From MGBC114844 sp910585855 (lineage in GTDB: Bacteria; Bacillota; Clostridia; Lachnospirales; Lachnospiraceae): DNA of 40,367 nt. Of the stretch, positions 23,890-31,818 are shown in pieces. The stretch is from assembly GCA_965646165.1 (NCBI GenBank), contig CBFFYP010000041.1, positions 1-40,367 of the forward strand. Direction: 5' to 3'. Within the stretch, counting starts at the first letter, position 1. Each line of letters opens with the position of its first letter. The notes beneath the pieces are model-generated. The model was not told the DNA's origin. It made no database searches and saw only the letters and a program-made list of their open reading frames with translations. Both the position numbers and the translations under genes were made by a program.

Positions 23890-26310
23890 TTACTGCCGAA
23901 GTTCAATTCCAATTCCCTTTAATGCCTTTATAATCCGTTCCATTGCCTCATTGACCTCTTTATCTTCTAACGTTTTATCATTTGCCCGAAATACAATCGA
24001 ATAAGCCACTGACTTAAACCCTGCCATAATCTGGCTTCCTTCATAGATATCAAATAAAGCATAACTCTCTAAATACTGTCCACCTTTTGCCTCAATCACT
24101 TCCTCTATCTGACCAACCAAAATTCCTTTCGGCACTACCATACTGATATCTCGCATAACAGCCGGATACTTTGCAATGCCTGTATATCTGCGCTCAAATG
24201 TTGCCAGAGGCAAAACAGACGGCATATCCAAAACTGCCAAATAAGTTCTCTCTCCAATTTCATACTGATCCGCCACTTGAGGATGTACTTCTCCGATATA
24301 GCCAATTACCGTTTTCTTATAACAAATCTCTGCCTGCCGTCCCGGATGTAAAAATGGCTTTTTTTCTTCTGGATGATAGCTGATTTTCTGCGTAATTCCA
24401 ATTTTCTCCAAAAACTCTTCTACTACTCCCTTCATTGTATAAAAATCACCATCTCCATACATCCCTAAAGTAAACTGCATCCTCTCTTCCGGCAGTTCCT
24501 CTAACGGCAATTTTTTTGGAAGATAAATATTTCCTAATTCATATAATTTTGCCGTTTTATTTCTTCTATTATAATTAGTAGATAAAGAACTCAGCATACC
24601 ATTTAAAGAAGTAGTACGCATAATACTAAAATCTTCTCCTAAAGGATTCATAATCGTAATTGCCTGCCGCAGTATCGAATCCTGTGGAATCAACAATTTA
24701 TCATAGACTTTCGGACTTTCAAAAGAATAGGTCATTGCCTGAGAAAATCCACAATATTCTGCAATATCTCTTGCAATTTCCTCTATCCGAAGCTTAAACG
24801 AAAGTTTTCCAGTTGTCGCCTCTCCAGTCGGAAGCGTAGTCGGAATCTTATCATAACCATAAAAACGAGCCACTTCTTCTGCCAAATCCGCCATACACTC
24901 CAAATCCTGCCGAAATGTAGGCACAATCACTTCCTCTGTATCAGCATTATACTCCAACTCTAATTTTGCAAAAATTTCTAACATCTCTTGTTTTGCAATA
25001 CAAGTTCCCAGCAACTGATTGATTCGATCTGCTTCCAATACAATCCGCTTTGGCTTACGAGGATTTTCATATTGATCGATTATTCCGCCCACTACTTCTC
25101 CGGCTCCCAATTCCTCAATTAACTGACAAGCCCGATTGATTGCCTGTTCCGCCTGATTTGGATCTAACCCCTTTTCAAATTTTCCGGAAGCTTCTGTCCG
25201 CAGCCCCAGTTTTTTTGCCGATAAACGAATATTTGTGCCGTCAAAGCAGGCAGCTTCAAACAGCATATCTGTTACCTCATCCGTAATCTTAGAATTTTCA
25301 CCACCCATAATTCCGGCTATTCCAACTGCCTTTACTCCATCACGAATCATTAAAATCGAAGGATCTAATTTTCTTATCTGCCCGTCTAAAGTCTGAAACT
25401 CTTCTCCCTCTTCTGCACGGCTGACCACAATTTTCTTCCCTTCCAAAGTAGCCATATCATAAGCGTGCATTGGCTGACCATACTCTTCCATTACATAATT
25501 TGTAATATCTACAATATTATTAATCGGACGAATTCCACAAGCAGCAAGACGTCTTTGCATCCACTCTGGAGAAGGAGCTAACTTAATATTTTTTACCATT
25601 CTAGCACAATAACGAGGACACAGATCTGAATCTGCTACTTCCACTGAAATAAAATCATGAATATCCTCTTTATTTCCGGTAGAAACTACAACCGGTGGTA
25701 CAAACTTCTGATGAAAAGTCGCTGCTGCCTCTCTAGCAATCCCCAATACACTATAACAATCCACCCGATTCGAAGTAATCTCATACTCAAATACCGCATC
25801 ATGAAGCCCTAATACTTCCACTACATCACTTCCGACTACAGCATCGTCCTTTAAAATATAAATTCCATCCTCCGGTGCATCCAAATACATCTCTTTTGAA
25901 GCCCCCAATTCTTCAATCGAACACATCATACCAAAGGATTCCACTCCTCTTAACTTTCCCTTTTTAATCTTAATACCATCCTCCGGCAGCGGCGATCCAT
26001 CATGCCCTCCTGCCACTTTTCCACCGTCTAACACCACCGGAACTTTCTGTCCCTCTTTTACATTTGGCGCACCTGTTACAATCTGAATCGTTTCTTTTCC
26101 GATATTTACCTGACAAACTACCAATTTATCTGCATTTGGATGTTTTTCAATCTTTTCAATCTGTCCAACCACAATTTTATCTAAATTTTTATCAAATTTT
26201 ACAAAACCCTCTACCTTTGTCCCCGACAAAGTCATCGCATCGGTATAGTCTTGTTCTGTTACCTGAAGTCCCGGTACATATGCCTTAATCCATGATAATG
26301 GCGTATTCAT
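23890..26310 (-). CDS. pheT: Phenylalanyl-tRNA synthetase beta subunit
   Basis: 806 residues. It forms the alpha2-beta2 synthetase with PheS and carries editing and tRNA-binding functions. Domains in order: tRNA-binding OB fold (about 40-150, with HPNADKLVVCQVNIG), B3/B4 editing domain (about 215-385), B5 domain (about 405-475), catalytic-like core (about 485-690, with YELGNIYLP) and C-terminal ferredoxin-like anticodon-binding domain (about 713-806, with YPAVMRDISMVVP). Start: AAGGAGG nine bases before the ATG. pheS lies 24 bp upstream, queA 12 bp downstream. Confidence 0.97.
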   Translation of the reverse strand: MNTPLSWIKAYVPGLQVTEQDYTDAMTLSGTKVEGFVKFDKNLDKIVVGQIEKIEKHPNADKLVVCQVNIGKETIQIVTGAPNVKEGQKVPVVLDGGKVAGGHDGSPLPEDGIKIKKGKLRGVESFGMMCSIEELGASKEMYLDAPEDGIYILKDDAVVGSDVVEVLGLHDAVFEYEITSNRVDCYSVLGIAREAAATFHQKFVPPVVVSTGNKEDIHDFISVEVADSDLCPRYCARMVKNIKLAPSPEWMQRRLAACGIRPINNIVDITNYVMEEYGQPMHAYDMATLEGKKIVVSRAEEGEEFQTLDGQIRKLDPSILMIRDGVKAVGIAGIMGGENSKITDEVTDMLFEAACFDGTNIRLSAKKLGLRTEASGKFEKGLDPNQAEQAINRACQLIEELGAGEVVGGIIDQYENPRKPKRIVLEADRINQLLGTCIAKQEMLEIFAKLELEYNADTEEVIVPTFRQDLECMADLAEEVARFYGYDKIPTTLPTGEATTGKLSFKLRIEEIARDIAEYCGFSQAMTYSFESPKVYDKLLIPQDSILRQAITIMNPLGEDFSIMRTTSLNGMLSSLSTNYNRRNKTAKLYELGNIYLPKKLPLEELPEERMQFTLGMYGDGDFYTMKGVVEEFLEKIGITQKISYHPEEKKPFLHPGRQAEICYKKTVIGYIGEVHPQVADQYEIGERTYLAVLDMPSVLPLATFERRYTGIAKYPAVMRDISMVVPKGILVGQIEEVIEAKGGQYLESYALFDIYEGSQIMAGFKSVAYSIVFRANDKTLEDKEVNEAMERIIKALKGIGIELRQ

Positions 26311-26334
26311 CTTTTCCTGCCTCCTTTTTCTTTA

Positions 26335-27354
26335 TTAAAACTGCTTTAAAAACCGCATATCATTCTCATACAATAACCGCATATCGTCAATTTCATATTT
26401 TAACAATGCGATTCTCTCTAATCCTACACCAAAAGCAAATCCGCTATACTCTTTTGGATCAATTCCGCTCATCTCCAATACATGAGGATGCACCATTCCG
26501 CAGCCTAAAATTTCAATCCATCCAGACCCCTTACACATCCGACATCCCTTTCCGCCGCATTTAAAACAGGTCACATCTACCTCTGCACTTGGTTCTGTAA
26601 ATGGAAAATGATGCGGACGAAACTTTACTTTTGTCTGCGGTCCAAACAACTCCTTTGCAAACTCTGCCAGTGTTCCCTTTAAATCTGCAAATGTAATTTC
26701 CTTATCAATCACAAGCCCTTCAATTTGATGAAAAGAAGGAGAATGGGTTGCATCTACTTCATCCGAGCGAAATACACGTCCCGGTGCAATCATACGAATC
26801 GGCAGTTTTCCCTTTTCCATCTCCCGCACCTGAACCGGAGAAGTCTGTGTACGCAAAAGAATCTTATTATTGATATAAAATGTATCCTGTTCATCCTTAG
26901 CCGGATGATTTGCCGGAATATTTAAAGCCTCAAAATTATAATAATCATATTCAATATCCGGTCCTTCCACTACTTCATATCCCATACCGATAAAAATTCG
27001 TTCTACTTCTTCTAGTGCAATCGTATTCGGATGACGATGCCCTACATTATTTTTCTTGGCAGGCAAAGTCACATCAATTACTTCATTCTTTAACTGTTCC
27101 TCCCGAATTGCCAAAGCAAGGCGAGTCTTACTCTCCTCTAATTTCTCCTCAATCGTTTTTCTTACATCATTGACAAGCTGCCCAAACTTCGGCCGCTCCT
27201 CATTTGACAATTCCTTCATACTTTTTAATAATACCGTTAATTCTCCTTTTTTCCCAAGATAAGCAACTCGAATCTCATTTAACTTATCCAATGCCTGTGA
27301 AGCCTCAATCTGCTTTAATGCTTCCTCTTTTAATTCCTTCAATTTCTTTTCCAT
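26335..27354 (-). CDS. pheS: Phenylalanyl-tRNA synthetase alpha subunit
   Basis: 339 residues. Catalytic subunit that activates phenylalanine and charges tRNA(Phe). An N-terminal coiled-coil arm (1-85) is followed by the class II core: RHPNTIALEEVERIFIGMGY, TQTSPVQVREME, the motif 2 region SPSFHQIEGLVID and motif 3 GVGLERIALLKYEIDDMR near the end. A CFKCGGKGCRMCKGSGW segment (about 258-275) carries four cysteines, a zinc-knuckle-like insertion seen in a subset of bacterial PheS. Start: GGAGG five bases before the ATG. First gene after the T-box. Confidence 0.97.
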   Translation of the reverse strand: MEKKLKELKEEALKQIEASQALDKLNEIRVAYLGKKGELTVLLKSMKELSNEERPKFGQLVNDVRKTIEEKLEESKTRLALAIREEQLKNEVIDVTLPAKKNNVGHRHPNTIALEEVERIFIGMGYEVVEGPDIEYDYYNFEALNIPANHPAKDEQDTFYINNKILLRTQTSPVQVREMEKGKLPIRMIAPGRVFRSDEVDATHSPSFHQIEGLVIDKEITFADLKGTLAEFAKELFGPQTKVKFRPHHFPFTEPSAEVDVTCFKCGGKGCRMCKGSGWIEILGCGMVHPHVLEMSGIDPKEYSGFAFGVGLERIALLKYEIDDMRLLYENDMRFLKQF

Positions 27355-27414
27355 TCTTTCCTCCGTTCCGTTGTCAAAACAACAATTTAAAAAGACTTTG
27401 CATCGACATATGCA

Positions 27415-27727
27415 TAAAAAAATCCGCCCCTAATCAAAGGGACGGGAATCTTTTCTCGTGGTACCACCCTAATTCCTATTGCAAAAACAATAAGCTCTTA
27501 GTTATCCTGTATAACGTACAGTTACGTCATTTCCTACTCCATATAAAGTCCTTTTCCAAAAATAACTTCTTTCTGTTTCAAAAATGCAGCTCCGGCGGGA
27601 AATTCAATATCAAACTTAAACCCAAGACAGCTTTCAGCCGATGACTATCTCTCTCTGTGGAAAATCAGATACCTACTTACGCCTTCTTCGCTTTTTCTTT
27701 TATTCTATAACAAATTTTACAAAACTG
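27415..27727 (-). promoter_or_regulatory. T-box riboswitch controlling pheST(-queA)
   Basis: On the minus strand the leader has Stem I features (AGAGAG, then GCTGAAAGCTG), an AGCTGC element and the T-box sequence AGGGTGGTACCACG, whose TGGTACC pairs with the uncharged tRNA 3' end. It ends in a terminator, CCGTCCC and GGGGCGG around TTTGATTA, then a run of U. A TTC triplet (complement at 27599-27601) just before the AGCTGC element is the probable specifier, matching Phe. Low charging of tRNA(Phe) should favour the antiterminator and open the operon. The pheS start is about 60 bp past the terminator. Confidence 0.93.
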
Positions 27728-27733
27728 TTTCTT

Positions 27734-27762
27734 ATTTTAAATACTTCGCCAAAATCTGTCAA
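27734..27762 (-). promoter_or_regulatory. Promoter of the T-box/pheST operon
   Basis: Minus strand TTGACA, 17-bp spacer, TAAAAT, immediately ahead of the T-box leader. The tip of B3 begins about 40 bp upstream of the -35. Confidence 0.8.
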
Positions 27763-27800
27763 GTACTTTTTTGATTTTTCCATAATAAATTTATAAGAGG

Positions 27801-28594
27801 GGGACGCCAGAGGACGCCAGATTCGAAAACGGTGGGCAGCCTGCTGTTCCGGTTTCCAAAAAGCAAGAAGTTCTAAGACTTCTGCCTTTTCTTTGCTCCA
27901 GCCGAACAGACCGGGGCGCAATTCGCCCTCATAACAACCAAAACGAAACAGATGTAAGAAAAAATTTTCCCAACCATAAGACAACCTCTTCCCTATTATC
28001 CGGGCTAAACACGCCCCTTTTTTTTCACACCCTGCATAGAAGCAGGATGTGAAAAAAATCTTAGATTTTCGAGCAGAAGTCCAAGAACTTCTAACTTTTT
28101 TCCAAAGTCACTGCAGGCTGCCCACCATTTTCGAATCTGGCTGTTTCTTGACCCCGGAACAAAAAAAAGAATCACATCTAAACTTTTTCTAAAAAACTGT
28201 TTTCTGTTGTGGTAATAAAATTCTACCGCTATCCAGCCACAGCAGAGCGGTTTGCTCCTGTCCTTGCCAGCGACTTCGGAGAACGGTAGAAAGTCTTGGG
28301 GCTTCTGTGGAACACCTAAATTTTTTGCATATCCTGCTTCTATGCAGGGTATGCAAAAAAAGGGGCGTGTTAGCCCGGAATAGGAAAGAAACGTCTTACG
28401 GCTGATAAAATCCTTCCTTACATCATTTCTTTCGGCTGTTATGAGGGCGAATTGGCGCCCCGGTTCGTCTGTCGGTAATGAACCAAAATCAGAAGCCCTA
28501 GACTTTCTTACCGTTTGGAGCGGAGCAGGCAAAGGACAGGAGCAAACCACCTCTGGCGTCCGGTGACAGAAGCAAACCGCCTCTGACGTCCGAC
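27801..28594. repeat. Family B composite element B3 (variant 1 and variant 2 units, tail to tail)
   Basis: About 790 bp. The forward unit (about 27811-28155) has arms CAGATTCGAAAACGGTGGGC and GCCCACCATTTTCGAATCTG. A tail follows (GTTTCTTGACCCCGGAAC plus A-run), then a linker, then a reversed variant-2 unit with AGCGGTTTGCTCCTG-type arms. Both ends carry duplicated tips: GGACGCCAGA twice in tandem on the left, and CCTCTGGCGTCCGG followed by CCTCTGACGTCCG on the right. The right end is flush with the stop codon of the neighbouring VWA-like gene. It occupies the gap between that gene and the pheS promoter. Short open frames inside are repeat-derived, not genes. Confidence 0.87.
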
Positions 28595-29062
28595 TCAAAT
28601 CTCCCATTTCAATATCTTTTTCTGCAAAAAAGGCTTTAAATTATGCTCCACCTGTTCTCTGTCCAAAATCTGAAATGCCCCATCCGTAATCCAGATAATC
28701 AGCTTACTTCGAGCATAAAACATTTTTAGCTGCCGAGTCAGTTCATCAAAACTTTTCTCTGCACTGCCCTCTTTATAGTCCTCCCAGCAACGCCCCATCT
28801 GTACCAATCCCACAGAAGAAACTTCCTTAATAATCTCCGTATCCGAAACCCATTTCACCAAATTTAACCGAACATTCTGAAACACTTTACTGTAAGCCCG
28901 CAGCGAAGTTAAAATCTCTTTCGAAACCTCTATTAAAACCTCTTTTGAAATATGATAATCCAACACAAGTGCCATCTCCAAAATCCCACCCCGATAGTTT
29001 CCGGGTACATGCAAAATTCGTTCTACCTGCTGATGAAGCCGAACCTTCTCAATCTGATTCAC
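28595..29062 (-). CDS. VWA-like domain protein beside an ABC importer
   Basis: About 155 residues from a GTG preceded by GGAGG at seven-base spacing; longer readings lack a ribosome-binding site. Not a recognised gene. The pattern suggests a von Willebrand factor A-like fold: MALVLDYHISKEVLIEVSKE (DYHIS where MIDAS has DxSxS), a strand NVRLNLVKWVSD with helix, and KLIIWITDGAFQI like the VWA strand ending in TDG. With His replacing the first Ser, metal binding is doubtful. It overlaps the 45-codon gene upstream by 14 bp, so it is likely coupled to the ABC importer operon. Its stop codon touches the B3 repeat, so the 3' end may have been cut short by insertion. Confidence 0.6.
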   Translation of the reverse strand: MNQIEKVRLHQQVERILHVPGNYRGGILEMALVLDYHISKEVLIEVSKEILTSLRAYSKVFQNVRLNLVKWVSDTEIIKEVSSVGLVQMGRCWEDYKEGSAEKSFDELTRQLKMFYARSKLIIWITDGAFQILDREQVEHNLKPFLQKKILKWEI

Positions 29063-29186
29063 TGCTGCTTCCTCCATTTCCATCCCGAACAATCAAAACC
29101 GGCATCCACTTCCAAATCAATACCAATACTAAAATTCCCTTCCAAACCCATCTTTCCCATTTCTTTCTATTTCCATCCACACCCAT
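29049..29186 (-). CDS. Small single-pass membrane peptide, 45 residues
   Basis: An unlisted short gene: ATG at 29186, stop TGA at 29049. Basic N-terminus (MGVDGNRKKWERW), one hydrophobic stretch VWKGILVLVLIW then KWMPVLIV, and a polar tail DGNGGSSSESD. The ATG follows a purine-rich AAGGGAGTGG 20 bp past the ABC ATPase stop. Its 3' end overlaps the start of the VWA-like gene, and the next Shine-Dalgarno GGAGG lies inside it. The position argues for translational coupling. No homologue recognised; it could be a chance frame, but spacing and hydrophobic pattern favour a real peptide. Confidence 0.5.
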   Translation of the reverse strand: MGVDGNRKKWERWVWKGILVLVLIWKWMPVLIVRDGNGGSSSESD

Positions 29187-29206
29187 TTTCTTCCACTCCC
29201 TTAAAA

Positions 29207-29983
29207 TTATTTCGGAACATAAAAGCACCTTCCGCTGCCTTTATCCTCCACCCGCAAAAATGCAATTCCATAAACCTCCTGCAAAAGCTCCAAATCCATA
29301 ACTTTTTGTATTTCCCCCATAGCCACTATCTTTCCACCTTTCATCAAAACCAGATGCGAACAGAAACGAGCTGCCAAATTTAAATCATGCAGCACAACAA
29401 TGACCGACTTTTTCCTTTCCCGATTCAGCCAATCCAACAGCCGCATCATCTCCATTTGATACCGCACATCCAGCCCGGACACCGGTTCATCCAAAAGAAT
29501 CCAAGGCGTATCCTGTGCCACAGCCCGAGCAATCAATACCCGCTGAGCCTCTCCACCGCTTAACTGAGAAAACCTCCTATCCCGAAGCACTGAACAAGAA
29601 GTAAAACGAAGTGCCTCCTCCACCTTTTCCTGATCCTCCCGTCCAAAAAAAGCAAACCGCCCCAAGTATGGATTTCTCCCCATCTGCACCATCTGAAAAA
29701 CCGAAAATTCCACATCCGCCTGTACATTCTGAGGAACAAACGCCACCTGCCTTGCTAATTCCTTTCTGCCATACTCCGACAACTCCCGATCCCCCAGCCA
29801 AATCTTCCCCGACCCCACCTTTAAAAACCGAAGCAAATGACGCAAAAAAGAAGTCTTCCCGGAACCATTCGGTCCAATTATTCCGTAAAAGCCTCCTTCC
29901 AAAAACTCCGCTGTAATCCCGTCCAATACAGCCCGTCCCTCTCTTTTCAGCTCCCATCGAAGCTCCTTACTCTCTATATTCAT
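29207..29983 (-). CDS. ABC importer ATPase, FecE/BtuD family
   Basis: 258 residues. Walker A GPNGSGKTSFL, Q-loop FVPQNVQAD, signature LSGGEAQRVLIARA, Walker B WILLDEPVSGLD and H-loop VVLHDLNLAARF are all intact. The family powers uptake of iron-siderophores, haem or cobalamin. GGAGG lies just before the ATG. The matching FecCD-type permease is 790 bp upstream on the same strand, separated by two repeat elements, so the pair may have been split by insertion. No substrate-binding lipoprotein is in the window, so the substrate cannot be assigned. Confidence 0.9.
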   Translation of the reverse strand: MNIESKELRWELKREGRAVLDGITAEFLEGGFYGIIGPNGSGKTSFLRHLLRFLKVGSGKIWLGDRELSEYGRKELARQVAFVPQNVQADVEFSVFQMVQMGRNPYLGRFAFFGREDQEKVEEALRFTSCSVLRDRRFSQLSGGEAQRVLIARAVAQDTPWILLDEPVSGLDVRYQMEMMRLLDWLNRERKKSVIVVLHDLNLAARFCSHLVLMKGGKIVAMGEIQKVMDLELLQEVYGIAFLRVEDKGSGRCFYVPK

Positions 29984-30071
29984 CTAACCCTCCCCTCCAA
30001 AAATCTCCGCTCTATGCCACTCCATATTAAGGATCTGTTCACTTTAGCAAAATACTTTCCAACAATTCTTT

Positions 30072-30222
30072 ACTATTTTTTTGGTCTGAAATACACAACC
30101 GAAAGCCAAAAGGAGTGCTATGCAGAGTTATCATTTCCCATCGGCACTTAGACGCTGCAAAACGTCTTATGTGTCCGCTACGAGGAAATACTAAGCACAA
30201 GCAGGCTCGAAATAGCACTCAA
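30072..30222 (-). repeat. Family A element, truncated copy A5
   Basis: Minus orientation. The tail (CAGACCAAAAAAATAGTA) and 3' arm (GTGCTATGCAGAG... complement side with GAAAGCCAAAAGGAGTGC) are present, and the core CGGCACTTAGACGC and GGAAATACTAAGC is good. The 5' arm stops after the first nine bases of complementarity (ATAGCACTC), exactly where repeat C2 begins. The 5' tip GACGCC is therefore missing, lost when C2/B4 arrived or by deletion. Confidence 0.78.
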
Positions 30223-30283
30223 GATAAACTTATAAACTAAAATTTTTATAAAATAATCCATTTCCATGATAGTTTCAAAGTGA
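30222..30283 (-). repeat. Repeat C, copy C2
   Basis: The reverse complement matches C1 (14491-14553) with about six differences across 63 bp, including the shared block AAAATTTTAGTTTATAAG. It sits directly between truncated A5 and the end of B4. See C1. Confidence 0.75.
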
Positions 30284-30316
30284 TTTTTTTGCCATTCTGA
30301 CATTTTTATAATCCAA

Positions 30317-30760
30317 ATCACCGGACGCCAGAGGCGATTTGCCAGATCACGGCAGAAACGATGTGTTATTACAGAACAAGTCTTTCTCAAAGTTTAGATA
30401 CAATTTTTTTGTTTCGGGGTCAAGAAACAGCCAGATTTGAAAATGGTGGGTAGCCTGCAGTGACTTTGGAAAAAAGTTAGAAGTTCTTGGACTTCTGCTC
30501 GAAAACCTAAGATTTTTTTCACATCCTGCTTCCATGCAGGGTGTGAAAAAAAAGGGGCGTGTTTAGCCCGGAGGATAGAAAAGGATGGTCTTGTAGATGG
30601 GAAGAACCTTCCTTACACCAATTACGTTTTGGTTGTTATGAGGGCGAATTGCACCCCGGTCTGTCTGGTTGGATGAAGGAAAGGGCAGAAGTCTTAGAAC
30701 TTCTTACTTTTTGGAAACCGGAACAACAGGCTGCCCACCGTTTTCAAATCTAGCGTCCTC
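30317..30760 (-). repeat. Family B element B4 with a composite remnant
   Basis: The variant-1 unit spans about 30403-30757 on the minus strand. Arms CAGATTTGAAAATGGTGGGT and GCCCACCGTTTTCAAATCTA pair nearly fully and differ from those of B2 and B3. Tail GTTTCTTGACCCCGAAAC plus A-run. On its left (30317-30402) lies a remnant of the composite: the tip TCACCGGACGCCAGAGGCG and an ATCTAAACTTT linker also found in B3, with the variant-2 core deleted. Together with A5 and C2 it fills the 790-bp gap between the ABC ATPase and permease genes. Confidence 0.85.
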
Positions 30761-30774
30761 GTAAAATCAAAAGT

Positions 30775-31809
30775 TTATCCCTTTCTCCCGTTCCGATAAA
30801 TCAAATAAATAAAATAAGGCGCCCCAATCAAAGAAGTCACCACCCCAACTGGTATCTCAGAGGGAGCAGTCACAGTCCGTGCCATCATATCACAAAGCAC
30901 CATAAAAACCGCTCCGCCAGCCAAAGAAAAGGGAATTAAACTCCGATAATCCGCCCCGCCAATCATCCGCATACAATGCGGTATAATCAACCCGACAAAT
31001 CCGATCACCCCGCTTACCGCTACACAAGACGCCACCAACAAAGAAGCGAAAAAAATAACCTGCCTCCTCAGCCTTACCAAATCCACCCCCATACTTTGTG
31101 CTGCCTCTTCTCCGGTAAGCAAAAGATTAAAATCACTTGCCAAAGCCATCAGCCCTGCTCCGCAAATCAGCAGACACACTGCCAAATAGCCTGCTTTTGT
31201 CCAAGACGCGGAAGAAAAGCTTCCCAAAGTCCACATATAAACCTTTTCAATCCCCTCCTGATGTATCGACATCAAAAAAGAAACACAAGCCGAAAGCATC
31301 GTGCTAACCGCTGTTCCAGTTAAAAGCAGTGTTACAGAGGACATCTGCTCCCTTATACAAGCAATCTGATAGACCAAAAAAATCGTAAGCAAAGCCCCTA
31401 AAAAAGCACAGATACCAACTGCCCCCAATCCGAAAAAACTCAGCCGAATCCCGCTAAGAATTGCAAAAGTTGCTCCAACTGCTGCCCCGGAAGAAACTCC
31501 TAATATATGCGGATCGGCAAGAGGATTGCGAAACATCCCCTGAAAAACTGCTCCAGTCAAAGAAAGCCCTGCACCGACTAAAGCCGCCAATAAAATCCTA
31601 GGCAGCCGAACCTGAAATAAAATCGTTTGATAGACTTCTTTTTGATCCGAAATATCTACCCATTTTCCAAAGTAAGGCATCTTTGAAAGAAGCAGCCGCA
31701 AACTCCCCGCAACCGACAGATCCGCCGATCCAACAGAAGCTGAAAGCAGCACAACAACCGGCAAAACAAGCAAAAGCAGCAAAAGTTTTTTGACTTGTCC
31801 GTTTTTCAT
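30775..31809 (-). CDS. ABC importer permease, FecCD/BtuC family
   Basis: 344 residues with about ten hydrophobic segments, usual for the family. Signature stretches: RLPRILLAALVGAGLSLTGA, FRNPLADPHILGVSSGAA, GVIGFVGLIIPHCMRM (coupling helix to the ATPase) and APSEIPVGVVTSLIGAPYFI at the C-terminus. It forms the membrane channel for iron-siderophore, haem or corrinoid uptake with the ATPase further downstream. The start, preceded by AGGTGAG, lies 9 bp past the secDF stop, so it is probably read from the same transcript. B4 begins 14 bp past its stop. Confidence 0.92.
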   Translation of the reverse strand: MKNGQVKKLLLLLLVLPVVVLLSASVGSADLSVAGSLRLLLSKMPYFGKWVDISDQKEVYQTILFQVRLPRILLAALVGAGLSLTGAVFQGMFRNPLADPHILGVSSGAAVGATFAILSGIRLSFFGLGAVGICAFLGALLTIFLVYQIACIREQMSSVTLLLTGTAVSTMLSACVSFLMSIHQEGIEKVYMWTLGSFSSASWTKAGYLAVCLLICGAGLMALASDFNLLLTGEEAAQSMGVDLVRLRRQVIFFASLLVASCVAVSGVIGFVGLIIPHCMRMIGGADYRSLIPFSLAGGAVFMVLCDMMARTVTAPSEIPVGVVTSLIGAPYFIYLIYRNGRKG

Positions 31810-31818
31810 AGCCTTTTC

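Noticed and set aside
27204..27644. 146-codon plus-strand open frame
   Set aside because: It is antisense to the pheS 5' end and T-box leader and has no coding character.
27700..27984. 94-codon minus-strand open frame
   Set aside because: It reads from the B3 arm into the pheS promoter and leader; the similar frame at 30559-30753 is the same repeat segment in B4.
28005..28607. 200-codon minus-strand open frame
   Set aside because: It runs through B3, including hairpin arms and core, and shares peptide stretches with the frame in B1b because the DNA is repeated. Not a protein family.
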